Notes: generated from the sequence alone by a model not told the origin. A stretch of 64,000 bases of DNA from Pedobacter chitinilyticus (GCF_003313385.1 NZ_QMHN01000001.1:273673-337672); one strand, 5' to 3'; shown: positions 53,306 through 63,438, numbered from the stretch's first letter. A program made the numbers and translations.

Positions 53306-53418
53306 GATGATACAACGCAGGTTGAACGATATGGTTTTATCAATTTAATTTGTAGCGAAACGGCTTATGATGGCGTATAGAGATTAAACCAACGTTTTTA
53401 TCACTAAACTAAATTCTC

Positions 53419-53931
53419 ATGAAGAAAATTCTATTTGTACTTTTTGTTGTTTTTGCTGCTAACCTAGGATGTAAGAAAATGGATACTGGTGGTGGTCTTT
53501 GTGCTTGTTCACCAGTGCAAATACCTCCAATACTGTTAGTGGTTAAAGGTGCTAATGGTGTTGATATGTTAAACCCTGCCACCAATGGCTATTTTGCAGC
53601 AAGCAATATCAAATTGTATTTTCAAATTGGTTCCACAGAACAACAAATGTCATTTAGCATTGAAAAGCCATTTTCGGCAGGTAATTCAACCACCGAAAAA
53701 GTTGAATTTTATCAATTGCGCTCGTCCTATTTATTAGATGTGCTGTCTGCCAAGAACCCTCCTAATGTGTTTATAAAATTGGGTAATGCAGAACCTCGTC
53801 AGTTAAAAGCGGTAATGGCGAATGGCGAAAAATACTTGGTGGCTAAGTTATTGGTTAACAATGTGGAGGCAACGGCCGAAACAGGACCTGTAAAAAACAG
53901 CGTGCCTAATATCTTCTATTTTAATTTATAA
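53419..53931 (+). CDS. Lipoprotein of unknown function
   Basis: A 170-residue protein. The signal MKKILFVLFVVFAANLGC ends in a lipobox (NLGC, Cys18) followed by KKMDTGGG. The mature part has a CACSP motif, then a beta-rich domain (IPPILLVVKGANGVDMLNPA, AASNIKLYFQIGSTEQQMSF, YLLDVLSAKNPPNVFIKLGN). No family is recognised. Cys in GGGLCACSP could make a disulphide. Transcribed alone, with a strong terminator right after it. Confidence 0.65.
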   Translation: MKKILFVLFVVFAANLGCKKMDTGGGLCACSPVQIPPILLVVKGANGVDMLNPATNGYFAASNIKLYFQIGSTEQQMSFSIEKPFSAGNSTTEKVEFYQLRSSYLLDVLSAKNPPNVFIKLGNAEPRQLKAVMANGEKYLVAKLLVNNVEATAETGPVKNSVPNIFYFNL

Positions 53932-53946
53932 TTGTTGTTTATGTAT

Positions 53947-53984
53947 AAAAGCCCTGTTAAGTTTTTAAACTTAATAGGGCTTTT
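53947..53984 (+). terminator. Terminator after the lipoprotein gene
   Basis: 18-base arms 53947-53964 and 53967-53984 (AAAAGCCCTG ... AGGGCTTTT) with one G-U pair; 16 bases past the stop codon. A-tract on the left makes it potentially bidirectional. Confidence 0.85.
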
Positions 53985-54001
53985 TTGCTTTTGTTCTTTT
54001 T

Positions 54002-54164
54002 CTCGTCATCTCGACCGTAGTGGAGAAATCTTTGGACATGTTTCAACAAAAACATTAAAAAGAATACTATCAAATAATTAAATGGTGATATTGCTATAAA
54101 AAGCTATTCAAATTCTGAAAAGATATAGAATCCAAAGATCTCTCCACTAAGGTCGAGATGACGT
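54002..54164. repeat. Inverted pair of the GTCGAGATGACG repeat
   Basis: CTCGTCATCTCGACCGTAGTG... near 54002-54036 is mirrored by CCAAAGATCTCTCCACTAAGGTCGAGATGACG at 54133-54164. The same motif forms the end of both direct repeats at 28776-29261. The rest of 53985-54393 (about 400 bases) contains short direct repeats such as TTAGCCTTAGTG(A/C)G near 54340-54372 and no gene. Confidence 0.65.
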
Positions 54165-54393
54165 GCTATGTAAGCCCGTGAGATATGCATTTGGTACCAG
54201 CAATAAATTAATAAAGGTAAGCAAATGTGGAATAGGTTTTAGCATGTATAAAATTGACTTCAGTAAGTATATCGCTTAAGTTAGTAAGTTCAGGACTGGC
54301 TTAAGGGAGTTTATTATGAGTATTATCGGATTTAGAATTAGCCTTAGTGAGTTCGGAACTAGCCTTAGTGCGTATCTGATAAGTTGATTATAC

Positions 54394-54423
54394 AAAAAAA
54401 AGCCTCGGTTGCCCGAGACTTTT
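54394..54423 (-). terminator. Terminator of the RND efflux operon
   Basis: Arms 54413-54423 and 54398-54408 (minus strand AAAAGTCTCGG-GCAA-CCGAGGCTTTT) followed by eight Ts on the minus strand, 40 bases after the stop of the outer-membrane channel gene. Confidence 0.88.
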
Positions 54424-54463
54424 CCAACTAGTAAATATAATTAGCTAAACCCGTCTCAACTAA

Positions 54464-55897
54464 TTAATTCCATCCACCGCCTAAAGCTTGGTAAATTTTT
54501 ACCATGGCATTCAGCTGTTGTTTTTTGGTTTCTATCAACTCTAATTTTGCTTCTAATGCATCTCGTTGTGTCATTAACACTTCTAAATAATCAGCTCTGG
54601 TCGACTTAAAAAGGTCGTTAGAAATATTGATCGATTGATTTAAAGCTTCTACCTGTTTTGATTTGAGACCATAACTTTTTTCCAGATTGCTAATGCCCGA
54701 AAGTTGATTAGCCACCTCGATATAACCGTTTAAAATGCTACGTTCATATTGGTAAACCGCTTGAATTTGTTTCGCATTGGCAGTAAAATAAGTGGCCTTA
54801 ATGGCGTTTCTGTTAATCAAAGGTGCAGCTACGTCGCCTGCAATGCTGTAAAGCATCGATTCGGGGAACTTCACCAAATAGCTTGGGTTGAACGCTTGAA
54901 ATCCAAACGCTGCAGAAATACCAAACGATGGGTAAAACTGTGCTTTAGCTACTTTTACATCTAATTTGGCAGCCAGTAAACCTAGCTCAGCCTGTTTAAT
55001 GTCAGGTCTGTTGGCCAATAGTTGTGAAGGGATGCCTGTTTTGAAATTGGTAGGTACATCTTGGTCAAAGCCGCTTTTATCTCTATCAACATGCTGTGGG
55101 TATCTGCCCAACAAGAAATTAATCTTGTTCTCCGTTTCGGTAATCTTCTGCAAAATATCATACTCGAGACTTTTAGAATTCAGTACCTCTGCTTCAAACT
55201 TACGTACCGCTAATTCGGTGGTTCTTGCAGCTTCTTTCTGTATTTTAACCACATTAAAGGCATTGTTTTGCAAGTCGATATTTTGACGTACCATTTCCAA
55301 CTGTTTGTCAAGCGCCAACAGTTCGTAATAAGAATTAGCAATTTCGGCTACCAAAGCAGTAGTGACAAAGTTTTTGCCTTCTACCGATGACAGGTACTTA
55401 GCATAAGCTGATTTTTTAGCGTTACGTAATTTGTGCCATACATCAACCTCCCAATTGGCATATAAACCAGCCAAGTAATCGGGCAGGGGTTCTGGCATTT
55501 CTTTGCCTTTGTCTATTTCTGTAGAAGCGTCGCCAGCACCTTGACTGGTATACCTGCCCACTTTTTCAAGTCCAGCACCCACTTTTACACCAACGCTAGG
55601 CAATAATTCGCCTTTTTTAGCCCTTACTTCGTTTCTGGCAATTTCAATTTCCTGCAAGGTAATGTTCAACTCCTGATTGTTTTTCAGGGCGGTATCAATC
55701 AAGTTAGAAAGATATTGGTCCTTAAAAAACTCCTTCCATTTCATTTGGGCAATATTGGTGGTATCGCTATTGCCTTGGTAAGTTGCAGGCGTATTTTTGT
55801 TGGCTGTTTTCTCAACAATTGCGGGCACTTTACAGCTGGCGTAAATAATTCCTACAAACGCCAAGCCTAATATTTTATGATGATTTTTATTAAACAT
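54464..55897 (-). CDS. TolC/NodT-family outer-membrane efflux lipoprotein
   Basis: Start at ATG 55895-55897 (MFNKNHHKILGLAFVGIIYA); a TTG three codons earlier is unlikely. It has 477 residues. Lipobox YASC (about Cys22). Two OEP repeats form the trimeric channel: WKEFFKDQYLSNLIDTALKN, ANWEVDVWHKLRNAKKSAYA, VAEIANSYYELLALDKQLEM, LLANRPDIKQAELGLLAAKL and AKAQFYPSFGISAAFGFQAF. It is the outer-membrane partner of the RND pump. The start codon lies inside the end of the pump gene (8-base overlap), so translation is coupled. Confidence 0.93.
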   Translation of the reverse strand: MFNKNHHKILGLAFVGIIYASCKVPAIVEKTANKNTPATYQGNSDTTNIAQMKWKEFFKDQYLSNLIDTALKNNQELNITLQEIEIARNEVRAKKGELLPSVGVKVGAGLEKVGRYTSQGAGDASTEIDKGKEMPEPLPDYLAGLYANWEVDVWHKLRNAKKSAYAKYLSSVEGKNFVTTALVAEIANSYYELLALDKQLEMVRQNIDLQNNAFNVVKIQKEAARTTELAVRKFEAEVLNSKSLEYDILQKITETENKINFLLGRYPQHVDRDKSGFDQDVPTNFKTGIPSQLLANRPDIKQAELGLLAAKLDVKVAKAQFYPSFGISAAFGFQAFNPSYLVKFPESMLYSIAGDVAAPLINRNAIKATYFTANAKQIQAVYQYERSILNGYIEVANQLSGISNLEKSYGLKSKQVEALNQSINISNDLFKSTRADYLEVLMTQRDALEAKLELIETKKQQLNAMVKIYQALGGGWN

Positions 55898-58800
55898 TGT
55901 TTTCAAGTTCTTCAGTTAACGGATGTTCATCTTCAATTTTAATCAACTTGCGTTTATTGGCAATGGTGCCAAAGACATAATACAAGCCTGGAATGATGAT
56001 CACACCAAACACGGTTCCCAACAACATACCACCTGCAGCAGCCGAACCAATGGTACGATTGCCAATAGCCCCAGGACCTGTAGCAAACACCAAAGGAATT
56101 AAACCTGCAATAAAGGCAAATGAAGTCATTAAAATAGGGCGGAACCTTACTACAGCACCTTCCATCGCAGCAGCTAAAATAGACTTGCCTTCGGCATGTT
56201 TCTGTGCGGCAAATTCAACAATCAACACGGCATTTTTACCCAGTAAACCAATTAGCATCACCATGGAAACCTGTGCGTAAATGTTGTTTTCTAATCCGAA
56301 CAATTTCAAGAATAGGAACGCACCAAATATTCCCGCAGGTAAAGAAACAATTACAGCCAGTGGTAAAATGAAACTTTCATATTGTGCGGCAAGTACCAGG
56401 TATACAAAACCTAAACAGATTAGGAAAATGTAAATGGCTTCGTTACCTCTGCTGCTCTCATCTTTAGAAATACCCGCCCAGTCAATGCCATATCCTCTAG
56501 GCAATGTTTTCTTCGCTACTTCTTCTACGGCTTTTAGGGCTTCGCCAGAACTATAGCCAGCGGCTGCAGAACCGTTGACTTCTGCCGAGTTGTACATGTT
56601 GTGACGAGTGATTTCGGAAAGGCCATATACTTTTTGCATGGTCATGAACGCTGAAAAAGGAACCATTTCGTCTCTGTCGTTTTTCACGTACAGCTTCATC
56701 ACATCGGCTGGCAAGGCCCTGTATTGTGGTAACGATTGAACAATTACCTTGTATTGTCTACCAAATTTGATGAAGTTGGTTTCGTAGTTACTACCAATTA
56801 AATCAGATAAAGTCTCCAAAGCTTTTTCTGGTGTTACCCCTTTTTGTTGTGCTTTATCGTTATCAATATTTAACATGTATTGAGGGAAACTGGCACTGTA
56901 AAAAGTAAATACCGATTGCAGTTCAAGACGTTTGTTTAGCTCTCTCACAAAATCCTTACTCACTTTTTCCATCTCTACATAGTTGTTTCTTCCTGCTTTA
57001 TCCAACAAACGTAATTCGAAACCACCAGCAGCACCATAACCAGGAATGGCTGGTGGTTGGAAAAACTCAATCATGGCACCAGGCATGTCTTTTGATTTCT
57101 CTTCAAGTTCTTTGATCACATCTTGAGCGCTGTTTTTACGGTCTTTCCAATCTTTCAAGTTAATTAGACAAGTACCCGAGTTAGAGCCTGTACCTTCCGT
57201 CAATACTTCATACCCCGCTAGAGCCGAAACTGATTTTACGCCTTCAATTTCCTCACATATTTTCTCCAATTTTTCGGAAATCTGATTGGTTCTTTCCAAG
57301 GTTGAGCCTGGAGGCGTTTGAATGATGGCATAAATCATCCCTTGATCTTCGTTAGGAATAAATCCAGAAGGAACAGAATTACTTAAGAAGTAAGTAGCTA
57401 CACAGAAGATTCCTAAGACACCGAATATCGCTATTTTACGGGTCACCACTTTAGTCATCACTTTTTGGTAACGACCTGTTAATTTGAAGAACCAATTGTT
57501 GAAAGCACCTAAACCTTTGTCAATAATGGATTGCTTTTTATGATGATCAGCATTATGTTTCTTCAACATAATGGCACATAAAGCAGGGGTTAAGGTTAAA
57601 GCTACAATACCTGATAGAATAATGGAAGTAGCCATGGTAATCGAAAACTGGCGATAGAACACCCCAACAGGGCCCGACATGAAGGCTACAGGGATAAATA
57701 CCGAAGCCATTAGAAAGGTGATGGCTACAATGGCACCGCCAATTTCGCTGATGGCCAATTGTGTAGCTTTAAGTACCGACAAACGCTTGTCTGCTTCCAT
57801 TTTGGCATGTACTGCTTCAATTACCACAATGGCATCATCCACTACGATACCAATGGCCAACACCAAAGCAAAAAGGGTAATGAGGTTGAGCGTGATGCCG
57901 AAAAATTGCATGAACACAAAGGAACCAATTAAGGAAACAGGTACCGCAATGGCTGGAATTAAGGTTGAACGCCAATCGCCCAAGAAAATAAACACCACTA
58001 AACCTACGAGAATAAACGCTTCAATTAGGGTGTGTACTACTTTCTCAATAGACGCATCCAAGAATTTAGAAACGTCGTAACTGATTTCATAATCCATCCC
58101 TTTAGGAAACGAGGTAGCTTTAATTTCCTCCATGCGTTTCTTCACGTTATCGATTACGTCCTGCGCATTACTGCCGTAAGATTGCTTTAACACAATGGCG
58201 GCAGAAGGTTTACCGTTAATGTGCGAATATAAATCGTACATCGAGCTGCCAAATTCAACATCGGCAACATCTTTTAACCTCAATAATTCGCCATTGGCAC
58301 TTGCCCGTAACACGATGTTTCGATAGCCATCTTCATTGGTGAAACGACCAGGGTATTTCAATACATATTCAAAAGATTCTGAACGTTTACCCGAACTTTC
58401 GCCTGTTTTACCTGGTGAAGCCTCTAAACTTTGATTGTTAAGTGCTTCTAAAACTTCTTCGGAAGAGATTTTATAAGCCAGCATTTTATCTGGTTTTAAC
58501 CAAATACGCATGGCATATTCACGGTTACCTAAAATATCGGCAAAACCAACCCCGTCAACACGTTTTAGCTCTGGCAGTAAGTTGATATCTGCATAATTGT
58601 ACAAGAAATTCTCGTTCATATGCGGATCCTTACTGAAAACGTTCACGTACATTAACATGTTCGGTTGCTCGCGACTGATTTTAATCCCCTCACGGATTAC
58701 CAAAGGAGGTAATTTATTGGTTACTGCAGCTACACGGTTTTGTACGTTAAGTGTTGCTTGGTCTGGGTTGGTGCCCAAATTAAATACGATTTGGATCGAG

Positions 58801-59063
58801 CATTCGCCATCATTACCAGCGTCAGAGGTCATGTATTTCATTCCTGGAATACCATTTAAGGCTCTTTCCAGAGGAATAACCACCGCTTTAATCAATAGCT
58901 CATTATTTGCTCCTGGGTACTCTGCCACCACGTTTACCATTGGTGGCGAAATATTTGGAAGTTGTGTTACAGGCAGGCCAACAAGTGCCAGCACGCCCAT
59001 AAATACGATTACCAGCGATATCACTATCGATAAAACTGGTCTTTTTATGAATTTACTAAACAT
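55890..59063 (-). CDS. RND multidrug efflux transporter (HAE1 family)
   Basis: A 1057-residue, 12-helix inner-membrane pump. N-terminus MFSKFIKRPVLSIVISLVIV, two large periplasmic porter domains, proton-relay acids in TM4 (AIGIVVDDAIVVIEAVHAKM), the GPVGVFYRQFSITMATSIIL and ALTLTPALCAIMLKK motifs, and duplicated C-terminal half (VMLIGLLGKNAVLIVEFAAQ). Length and features match AcrB/MexB-type pumps exporting drugs or toxic organics. Middle gene of adaptor-pump-channel; 19 bases after the adaptor stop. Confidence 0.95.
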   Translation of the reverse strand: MFSKFIKRPVLSIVISLVIVFMGVLALVGLPVTQLPNISPPMVNVVAEYPGANNELLIKAVVIPLERALNGIPGMKYMTSDAGNDGECSIQIVFNLGTNPDQATLNVQNRVAAVTNKLPPLVIREGIKISREQPNMLMYVNVFSKDPHMNENFLYNYADINLLPELKRVDGVGFADILGNREYAMRIWLKPDKMLAYKISSEEVLEALNNQSLEASPGKTGESSGKRSESFEYVLKYPGRFTNEDGYRNIVLRASANGELLRLKDVADVEFGSSMYDLYSHINGKPSAAIVLKQSYGSNAQDVIDNVKKRMEEIKATSFPKGMDYEISYDVSKFLDASIEKVVHTLIEAFILVGLVVFIFLGDWRSTLIPAIAVPVSLIGSFVFMQFFGITLNLITLFALVLAIGIVVDDAIVVIEAVHAKMEADKRLSVLKATQLAISEIGGAIVAITFLMASVFIPVAFMSGPVGVFYRQFSITMATSIILSGIVALTLTPALCAIMLKKHNADHHKKQSIIDKGLGAFNNWFFKLTGRYQKVMTKVVTRKIAIFGVLGIFCVATYFLSNSVPSGFIPNEDQGMIYAIIQTPPGSTLERTNQISEKLEKICEEIEGVKSVSALAGYEVLTEGTGSNSGTCLINLKDWKDRKNSAQDVIKELEEKSKDMPGAMIEFFQPPAIPGYGAAGGFELRLLDKAGRNNYVEMEKVSKDFVRELNKRLELQSVFTFYSASFPQYMLNIDNDKAQQKGVTPEKALETLSDLIGSNYETNFIKFGRQYKVIVQSLPQYRALPADVMKLYVKNDRDEMVPFSAFMTMQKVYGLSEITRHNMYNSAEVNGSAAAGYSSGEALKAVEEVAKKTLPRGYGIDWAGISKDESSRGNEAIYIFLICLGFVYLVLAAQYESFILPLAVIVSLPAGIFGAFLFLKLFGLENNIYAQVSMVMLIGLLGKNAVLIVEFAAQKHAEGKSILAAAMEGAVVRFRPILMTSFAFIAGLIPLVFATGPGAIGNRTIGSAAAGGMLLGTVFGVIIIPGLYYVFGTIANKRKLIKIEDEHPLTEELENNV

Positions 59064-59082
59064 AATTTTCTTGAAAAAGGGC

Positions 59083-60162
59083 TTACTCTGCTTTTAACTG
59101 TAATTGACTTAATGCATCTTTAGGTGCGATAAAGCTGAACTTAATTTTTTCATCATCTTTCACTTTTTGTACACCATCAAATACAATTTTATCACCCTGA
59201 TTCAAGCCCGTTGATACCACATAAATGTCTGGCAATTCGCCACCAATTTTAATTTCTCTCGATTTTGCCACGCCATTTTTATCGATGACAAAAACATAGA
59301 TTTTATCCTGTAATTCGTAAGTGGCTTTTTGAGGGATGATCAGAGCATTTTTCAAGGGAATGACCATTTGTACTTTTCCAGTTTCGCCATTTCTCAATAA
59401 TTGATTAGGGTTTGGAAATTTTGCCCTGAAGGCGATGTTACCTGTCTCTGAATCGAATTCACCTTCAATAGTTTCTACGGCACCTTTTCCACTCAGCTTT
59501 TCGCCATTGGCCAACACTAAGCTTACCGATTTGTTATGGCTTGATTTTGCTTGTTGGAAATTCAAATATTCAGGTTCCGAAACATTGAAGTAAGCAAACA
59601 TTTGGCTGTTGTCTGAAAGCGTGGTCAATAGTTCACCTTCGTCAATTAAGCTTCCCAGTTTCTTAGGCAAGCGGTCAATGGTACCATCAAAAGGTGCTCT
59701 TATTTCAGTAAATGATAAATGTAATTTAGCTAATGCTCTACTTGCTTTTGCTTGTTCCAATTTGGCTTTTGCCATGGCCAGTTCATTTTTGGCTACCACA
59801 TTTTTATCAGCCAGTAATTGGGTGTTTTGCAATTCGATTTCCGAAGCCTTTACTTCTGCCTCTGCTTTCATGACCTCGGCTTCGTACATTTTAGGCATAA
59901 TTTTAAAAAGCAATTGTCCTGCTTTCACGGTTTGGCCTTCGTCTACATAAATGTTTTGCAAAAAGCCTTTCTCTTGTGCTCTTAATTCGATATTGCGCAC
60001 CGAGCGGATTTGAGAAACATATTCTTTAGTAAAAGAGGTGTCGAGCGTTAACGGACTGGTTGCCGTGTAATTAGTCTCTTCTTCTTTTTCTTCTTTTTTT
60101 TGCGTGCAACTGTAATAAAGCAATATTGTGCATAAACCAGTGAGCATTAGTTTTCTCTTCAT
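59083..60162 (-). CDS. RND efflux periplasmic adaptor (membrane fusion protein)
   Basis: A 359-residue lipoprotein-like adaptor. Signal MKRKLMLTGLCTILLYYSC with lipobox YYSC (Cys19). Lipoyl/barrel-sandwich halves (RNIELRAQEKGFLQNIYVDE, RAPFDGTIDRLPKKLGSLID), an alpha hairpin (MKAEAEVKASEIELQNTQLL), then beta-barrel and membrane-proximal domains ending IDKNGVAKSREIKIGGELPD and GLNQGDKIVFDGVQKVKDDE. First gene of the operon; no adjacent regulator was found. A TACTTTTG box on the minus strand (60233-60226) could be part of its promoter, without a good -33 element. Confidence 0.93.
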   Translation of the reverse strand: MKRKLMLTGLCTILLYYSCTQKKEEKEEETNYTATSPLTLDTSFTKEYVSQIRSVRNIELRAQEKGFLQNIYVDEGQTVKAGQLLFKIMPKMYEAEVMKAEAEVKASEIELQNTQLLADKNVVAKNELAMAKAKLEQAKASRALAKLHLSFTEIRAPFDGTIDRLPKKLGSLIDEGELLTTLSDNSQMFAYFNVSEPEYLNFQQAKSSHNKSVSLVLANGEKLSGKGAVETIEGEFDSETGNIAFRAKFPNPNQLLRNGETGKVQMVIPLKNALIIPQKATYELQDKIYVFVIDKNGVAKSREIKIGGELPDIYVVSTGLNQGDKIVFDGVQKVKDDEKIKFSFIAPKDALSQLQLKAE

Positions 60163-60541
60163 TTCTTGTTAATTGTTAGCGATTTAACTTTATAAAAATG
60201 ATGATTCTTGTTCCTCATCAATGGTCAAAAGTACTTTCACAATCATGAAGTTTTGGTGAAGAAAGTGGCTTGGAAAGGTCAATAAAGGGTCATGAAATGA
60301 AATATTTCTTCATCATTGTGTTTAAAGTACACTATTGGGTTTTAAATTTTAGGTTGTAAGGGGGGAGGTTTAGGTTTTTATAACTTCAGTTCGATTATTA
60401 AGCTTGTGAAAACAACTTTAAAATTGATGCTGAACTAAATTCAGCATGACGGAGCGTTGATATAGCGTCACCCTGAATTTAGTTCAGGGTCAGTTTTACA
60501 GTGAAATAGAAAAATGATGAATTTATGGCTTTAAACACCAA
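60163..60541. repeat. Intergenic gap upstream of the RND operon
   Basis: About 380 bases. Two adjacent palindromes, TGCTGAACTAAATTCAGCAT (about 60429-60448) and ACCCTGAATTTAGTTCAGGG (about 60471-60490), are related to each other and to 23838-23930. The 60163-60300 part should hold the RND operon promoter. No gene. Confidence 0.6.
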
Positions 60542-60542
60542 C

Positions 60543-60574
60543 AAAAAACGCCATGCTTTTTAAAACATGGCGTT
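60543..60574 (-). terminator. Terminator of grpE-dnaJ
   Basis: Minus-strand stem AACGCCATG (60574-60566) / CATGGCGTT (60555-60547) with a 10-base loop, followed by Ts; 23 bases after the dnaJ stop. Confidence 0.9.
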
Positions 60575-60596
60575 GATATTCTATACTTTAATACGC

Positions 60597-61763
60597 TTAT
60601 TCGAAATATTCTTTCATTCTGTCGAAGAAGCTTTTATCGTTTTTACCAGGCTGCGGTTTAAAGTTCGCAGACTCTTTCAGTTTTTCCAATAAAGCTCTTT
60701 CTTCACTGTTCAGCGCTTTAGGGGTCCAAATGTTGACGTGGATAATTTGATCACCACGATGATATGAGTTTACTTCAGGAATACCTTTGCCTTTTAAGCG
60801 AAGTAATTTTCCACTCTGTGTCCCTGGTTCAATCTTGATTTTTGCTTTTCCATCGATGGTAGGAACCTCTACACTCGCACCAAGCGCTGCATCAGGAATA
60901 CTGATGTGCAAATCGTAAACAATATTATTACCTTCTCTTTTTAAGGTTTCGTGTGGTACTTCCTCAATCAAAATGATCAAATCTCCAGGGATACCGCCGT
61001 TAGGTGCCGCATTTCCTTTTCCTGCCATGCTTAACTGCATGCCTTCGCTTACGCCAGCTGGAATATTGATAGAAATGGTTTCTTCTCCACGTACCGTACC
61101 ATCGCCATGGCACACGTTACATTTAGCTGTAATCTGCTGTCCACTACCATGACAGGTAGGGCAGGTGGCTGTTGTTTGCATTTGTCCTAAAATGGTATTG
61201 GTTACTCTTCTTACCGAACCGCTACCACCACAGGTTTTACAAGTACTTACTGATGATTTATCTTTTGCGCCAGTACCATCGCAGGCTTTACAGCTGATTT
61301 GCTTGTTCACCTTGATTTTTTTCTCGGCTCCTTTAGCAATTTCATCAAGCGTAAGCTTTACTTTGATGCGTAAATTGGTGCCTTTGGCTACTCTACGACC
61401 GCCGCCACCTCTTGATTGACCACCTCCAAAAAAGCTGTCGAAAGGGCTGCCGCCGCCACCAAAAATATCTCCAAATTGACTGAAAATATCTTCCATGTTC
61501 ATGCCGCCACCACCACCGTAGCCACCACCAGCTGCACCGCCAACACCTGCATGACCAAATTGGTCGTAACGTTGTTTCTTTTCAGGGCTGCTTAAAACCT
61601 CATAGGCCTCTGCAGCTTCCTTAAACTTATCTTCTGCGGATTTGTCGTCAGGGTTTTTATCAGGGTGATATTTAATTGCTAATTTACGGTAGGCTTTTTT
61701 AATTTCCTCAGCCGAAGCGCCCTTAGCAACTCCAAGTACGTCGTAATAATCTCTTTTGCTCAT
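60597..61763 (-). CDS. dnaJ: Chaperone DnaJ
   Basis: A 388-residue Hsp40. J domain 1-70 with the HPD triad ([14 protein letters not shown]), a Gly/Phe-rich stretch (~75-125), four CxxCxGxG zinc motifs ([32 protein letters not shown]) and the C-terminal substrate-binding domains ([40 protein letters not shown]). It delivers clients to DnaK and stimulates its ATPase. grpE lies 83 bases upstream on the same strand; dnaK is not in the window, as is usual for Bacteroidota. Confidence 0.98.
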   Translation of the reverse strand: MSKRDYYDVLGVAKGASAEEIKKAYRKLAIKYHPDKNPDDKSAEDKFKEAAEAYEVLSSPEKKQRYDQFGHAGVGGAAGGGYGGGGGMNMEDIFSQFGDIFGGGGSPFDSFFGGGQSRGGGGRRVAKGTNLRIKVKLTLDEIAKGAEKKIKVNKQISCKACDGTGAKDKSSVSTCKTCGGSGSVRRVTNTILGQMQTTATCPTCHGSGQQITAKCNVCHGDGTVRGEETISINIPAGVSEGMQLSMAGKGNAAPNGGIPGDLIILIEEVPHETLKREGNNIVYDLHISIPDAALGASVEVPTIDGKAKIKIEPGTQSGKLLRLKGKGIPEVNSYHRGDQIIHVNIWTPKALNSEERALLEKLKESANFKPQPGKNDKSFFDRMKEYFE

Positions 61764-61846
61764 TTTTGTATTAATGATTGAATGATTGAATTTTGAATGA
61801 TGGAGTTTAATTCTCTCATTCGGTCATTCTCTCATTCAAAACTGTC

Positions 61847-62425
61847 TTATGCTCCAACCACCACTTTGGCAAAACGAACTACCTTGTCGTTAAGCGTGTA
61901 TCCTTTTTCTAGTTCGTCAATTACTTTTCCTTTTTGCTCTTCGGTAGGTGAAGGAATTTGCGTAATTGCCTCGTGCAAATCAGTATTGAACTCGGTGTTG
62001 ATGCTTTCAATTTCTTTCAAGCCTTTTTGGTTCAAAATGCTTTTCAGTTTGGTTTGCACCAATACAATACCTTCGCGAACAGGAGCTACTTCGGTAGTGT
62101 TTTCTGTAGCTTTAAGGGCACGTTCAAAATCGTCAAGAACAGGCAAGAGCGAAACCACTACATCTTTTCCAGCAGTTTGCAAAAGCTCTACACGCTCTTT
62201 TTGAGTACGACGTTTAAAGTTGTCGAACTCAGCAAATAAACGTAGGTATTTATCGTTCAGTTCAGCTACTTCCTGTTTTAGTTTATCTTCTGCCGATAAT
62301 TCTTCAGCAGCTTCATTTACAGTAGCCTCATTTTCTGTATTTTCAGTTGAATTATTCTCTTTAGTTTCCTCTGTAGCTTGATTTTCCACTACAGCTTCTT
62401 CTTCCTTTTTCTTCTTATTAAACAT
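61847..62425 (-). CDS. grpE: Nucleotide exchange factor GrpE
   Basis: A 192-residue protein: a low-complexity acidic N-terminus (Glu/Asn/Thr-rich, ~10-45), a long coiled coil (LKQEVAELNDKYLRLFAEFD), the FDNFKRRTQKERVELLQTAG region, and the C-terminal beta domain with ELEKGYTLNDKVVRFAKVVV. It exchanges ADP for ATP on DnaK. The 83-base gap to dnaJ contains the short direct repeat GAATGAT(G/T)GA, which is also typical of intergenic DNA here. Confidence 0.97.
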   Translation of the reverse strand: MFNKKKKEEEAVVENQATEETKENNSTENTENEATVNEAAEELSAEDKLKQEVAELNDKYLRLFAEFDNFKRRTQKERVELLQTAGKDVVVSLLPVLDDFERALKATENTTEVAPVREGIVLVQTKLKSILNQKGLKEIESINTEFNTDLHEAITQIPSPTEEQKGKVIDELEKGYTLNDKVVRFAKVVVGA

Positions 62426-62475
62426 CTGTAAACTTGTTTTTTGGGTTCATTCTCAAAAGTGTTGCCAATACAAAT

Positions 62476-62526
62476 AAAACAGCCATGCTGTCAGTTTTGT
62501 AAGGTTATACACTAACAGAATGGCTG
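62476..62526 (-). terminator. Terminator of ftsE transcript
   Basis: Minus-strand arms 62526-62512 and 62494-62480 (CAGCCATTCTG ... CAGCATGGCTG, 13 of 15 paired) followed by TTTTATTT; 27 bases after the ftsE stop. Confidence 0.7.
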
Positions 62527-62552
62527 AAAGTTAAAATTTTGTCAGAAAATGC

Positions 62553-63233
62553 CTAGGCAATTTGAGCATCTTCATGCACTAAACCATTTTCACATTTAAT
62601 GATACGTGAAGGGAAGGTGCGTATGATATGGTAATCGTGGGTAGCCATTAATACGGCAGTACCGTTTTGGCTAATTTGCTTTAATAACATTACAATTTCT
62701 TCCGAAGTTTCTGGGTCTAAGTTTCCAGTTGGTTCATCAGCCAAAATAATTTCTGGATTGTTTAGCAATGCCCTTGCAATCACGATACGTTGTTGCTCAC
62801 CACCCGATAATTCATGTGGCATTTTTTTGATTTTTGAACGTAGTCCAACCTTTTCCAAAACGTCTTTAATACGTTCGATAATCAGGTTTTTATCTTTCCA
62901 GCCAGTCGCTTTTAGCACAAACTCCAAGTTTTGTTCAACCGTTCTGTCGCTTAGTAACTGAAAGTCTTGAAAAACAATACCCAATTTTCTTCTCAAGAAA
63001 GGCACTTCTTTATCTGAAAGTGTTTTAAGGTTGAAATTGGCTACGCTGCCTTCACCATTACCAATGTGCAAATCGCCGTAAATGATTTTTAGCAAACTAC
63101 TTTTTCCCGAACCTGTAGCCCCAATTAAAAAGACAAATTCGCCTTTGGCTATATTGAGGTCAACGTTAGAAAGTACAAGGTGTTTCTGCTGAAAAACATC
63201 AACATTGTTTAGGGTAATTACGTTTTCGGCCAT
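62553..63233 (-). CDS. ftsE: Cell division ATP-binding protein FtsE
   Basis: A 226-residue ABC ATPase: Walker A FLIGATGSGKSSLLKIIYGD (~35-50), Q-loop LGIVFQDFQLLSDRTVEQNL, signature LSGGEQQRIVIARALLNN, Walker B EIILADEPTGNLDPETSEEI, H-loop VLMATHDYHI. It pairs with FtsX to control peptidoglycan hydrolases at the septum; ftsX is not adjacent, a common situation in Bacteroidota. The gene for a 67-residue conserved protein ends one base upstream. Confidence 0.9.
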   Translation of the reverse strand: MAENVITLNNVDVFQQKHLVLSNVDLNIAKGEFVFLIGATGSGKSSLLKIIYGDLHIGNGEGSVANFNLKTLSDKEVPFLRRKLGIVFQDFQLLSDRTVEQNLEFVLKATGWKDKNLIIERIKDVLEKVGLRSKIKKMPHELSGGEQQRIVIARALLNNPEIILADEPTGNLDPETSEEIVMLLKQISQNGTAVLMATHDYHIIRTFPSRIIKCENGLVHEDAQIA

Positions 63234-63234
63234 G

Positions 63235-63438
63235 TTAAATATCTAATTTGGTTACCTGTCCAAAAGGCAACTCGTTTATAATGTTCATTATTTTTTCTTG
63301 TTTATCTCCAAAGCCCAGCTTTTCTAATGATTTATCAGGTCTATCTACCCTAAAATAAGCCAATAGCGTAAACTTTTCATCTCTAAGTTGTACGTAATCT
63401 GGTATTTTGGCAATGCCTTTAACTTTGATGATATACAT
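63235..63438 (-). CDS. Conserved 67-residue protein upstream of ftsE
   Basis: A small soluble protein (MYIIKVKGIAKIPDYVQLRD, EKFTLLAYFRVDRPDKSLEK, then LGFGDKQEKIMNIINELPFG) with no signal or helix in the membrane and no recognised family. Its stop precedes the ftsE start by one base, so the two are probably co-translated; a TACTTTTG box on the minus strand (63450-63443) ends four bases before its ATG. The neighbour suggests a role near cell division, which is only inference. Confidence 0.75.
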   Translation of the reverse strand: MYIIKVKGIAKIPDYVQLRDEKFTLLAYFRVDRPDKSLEKLGFGDKQEKIMNIINELPFGQVTKLDI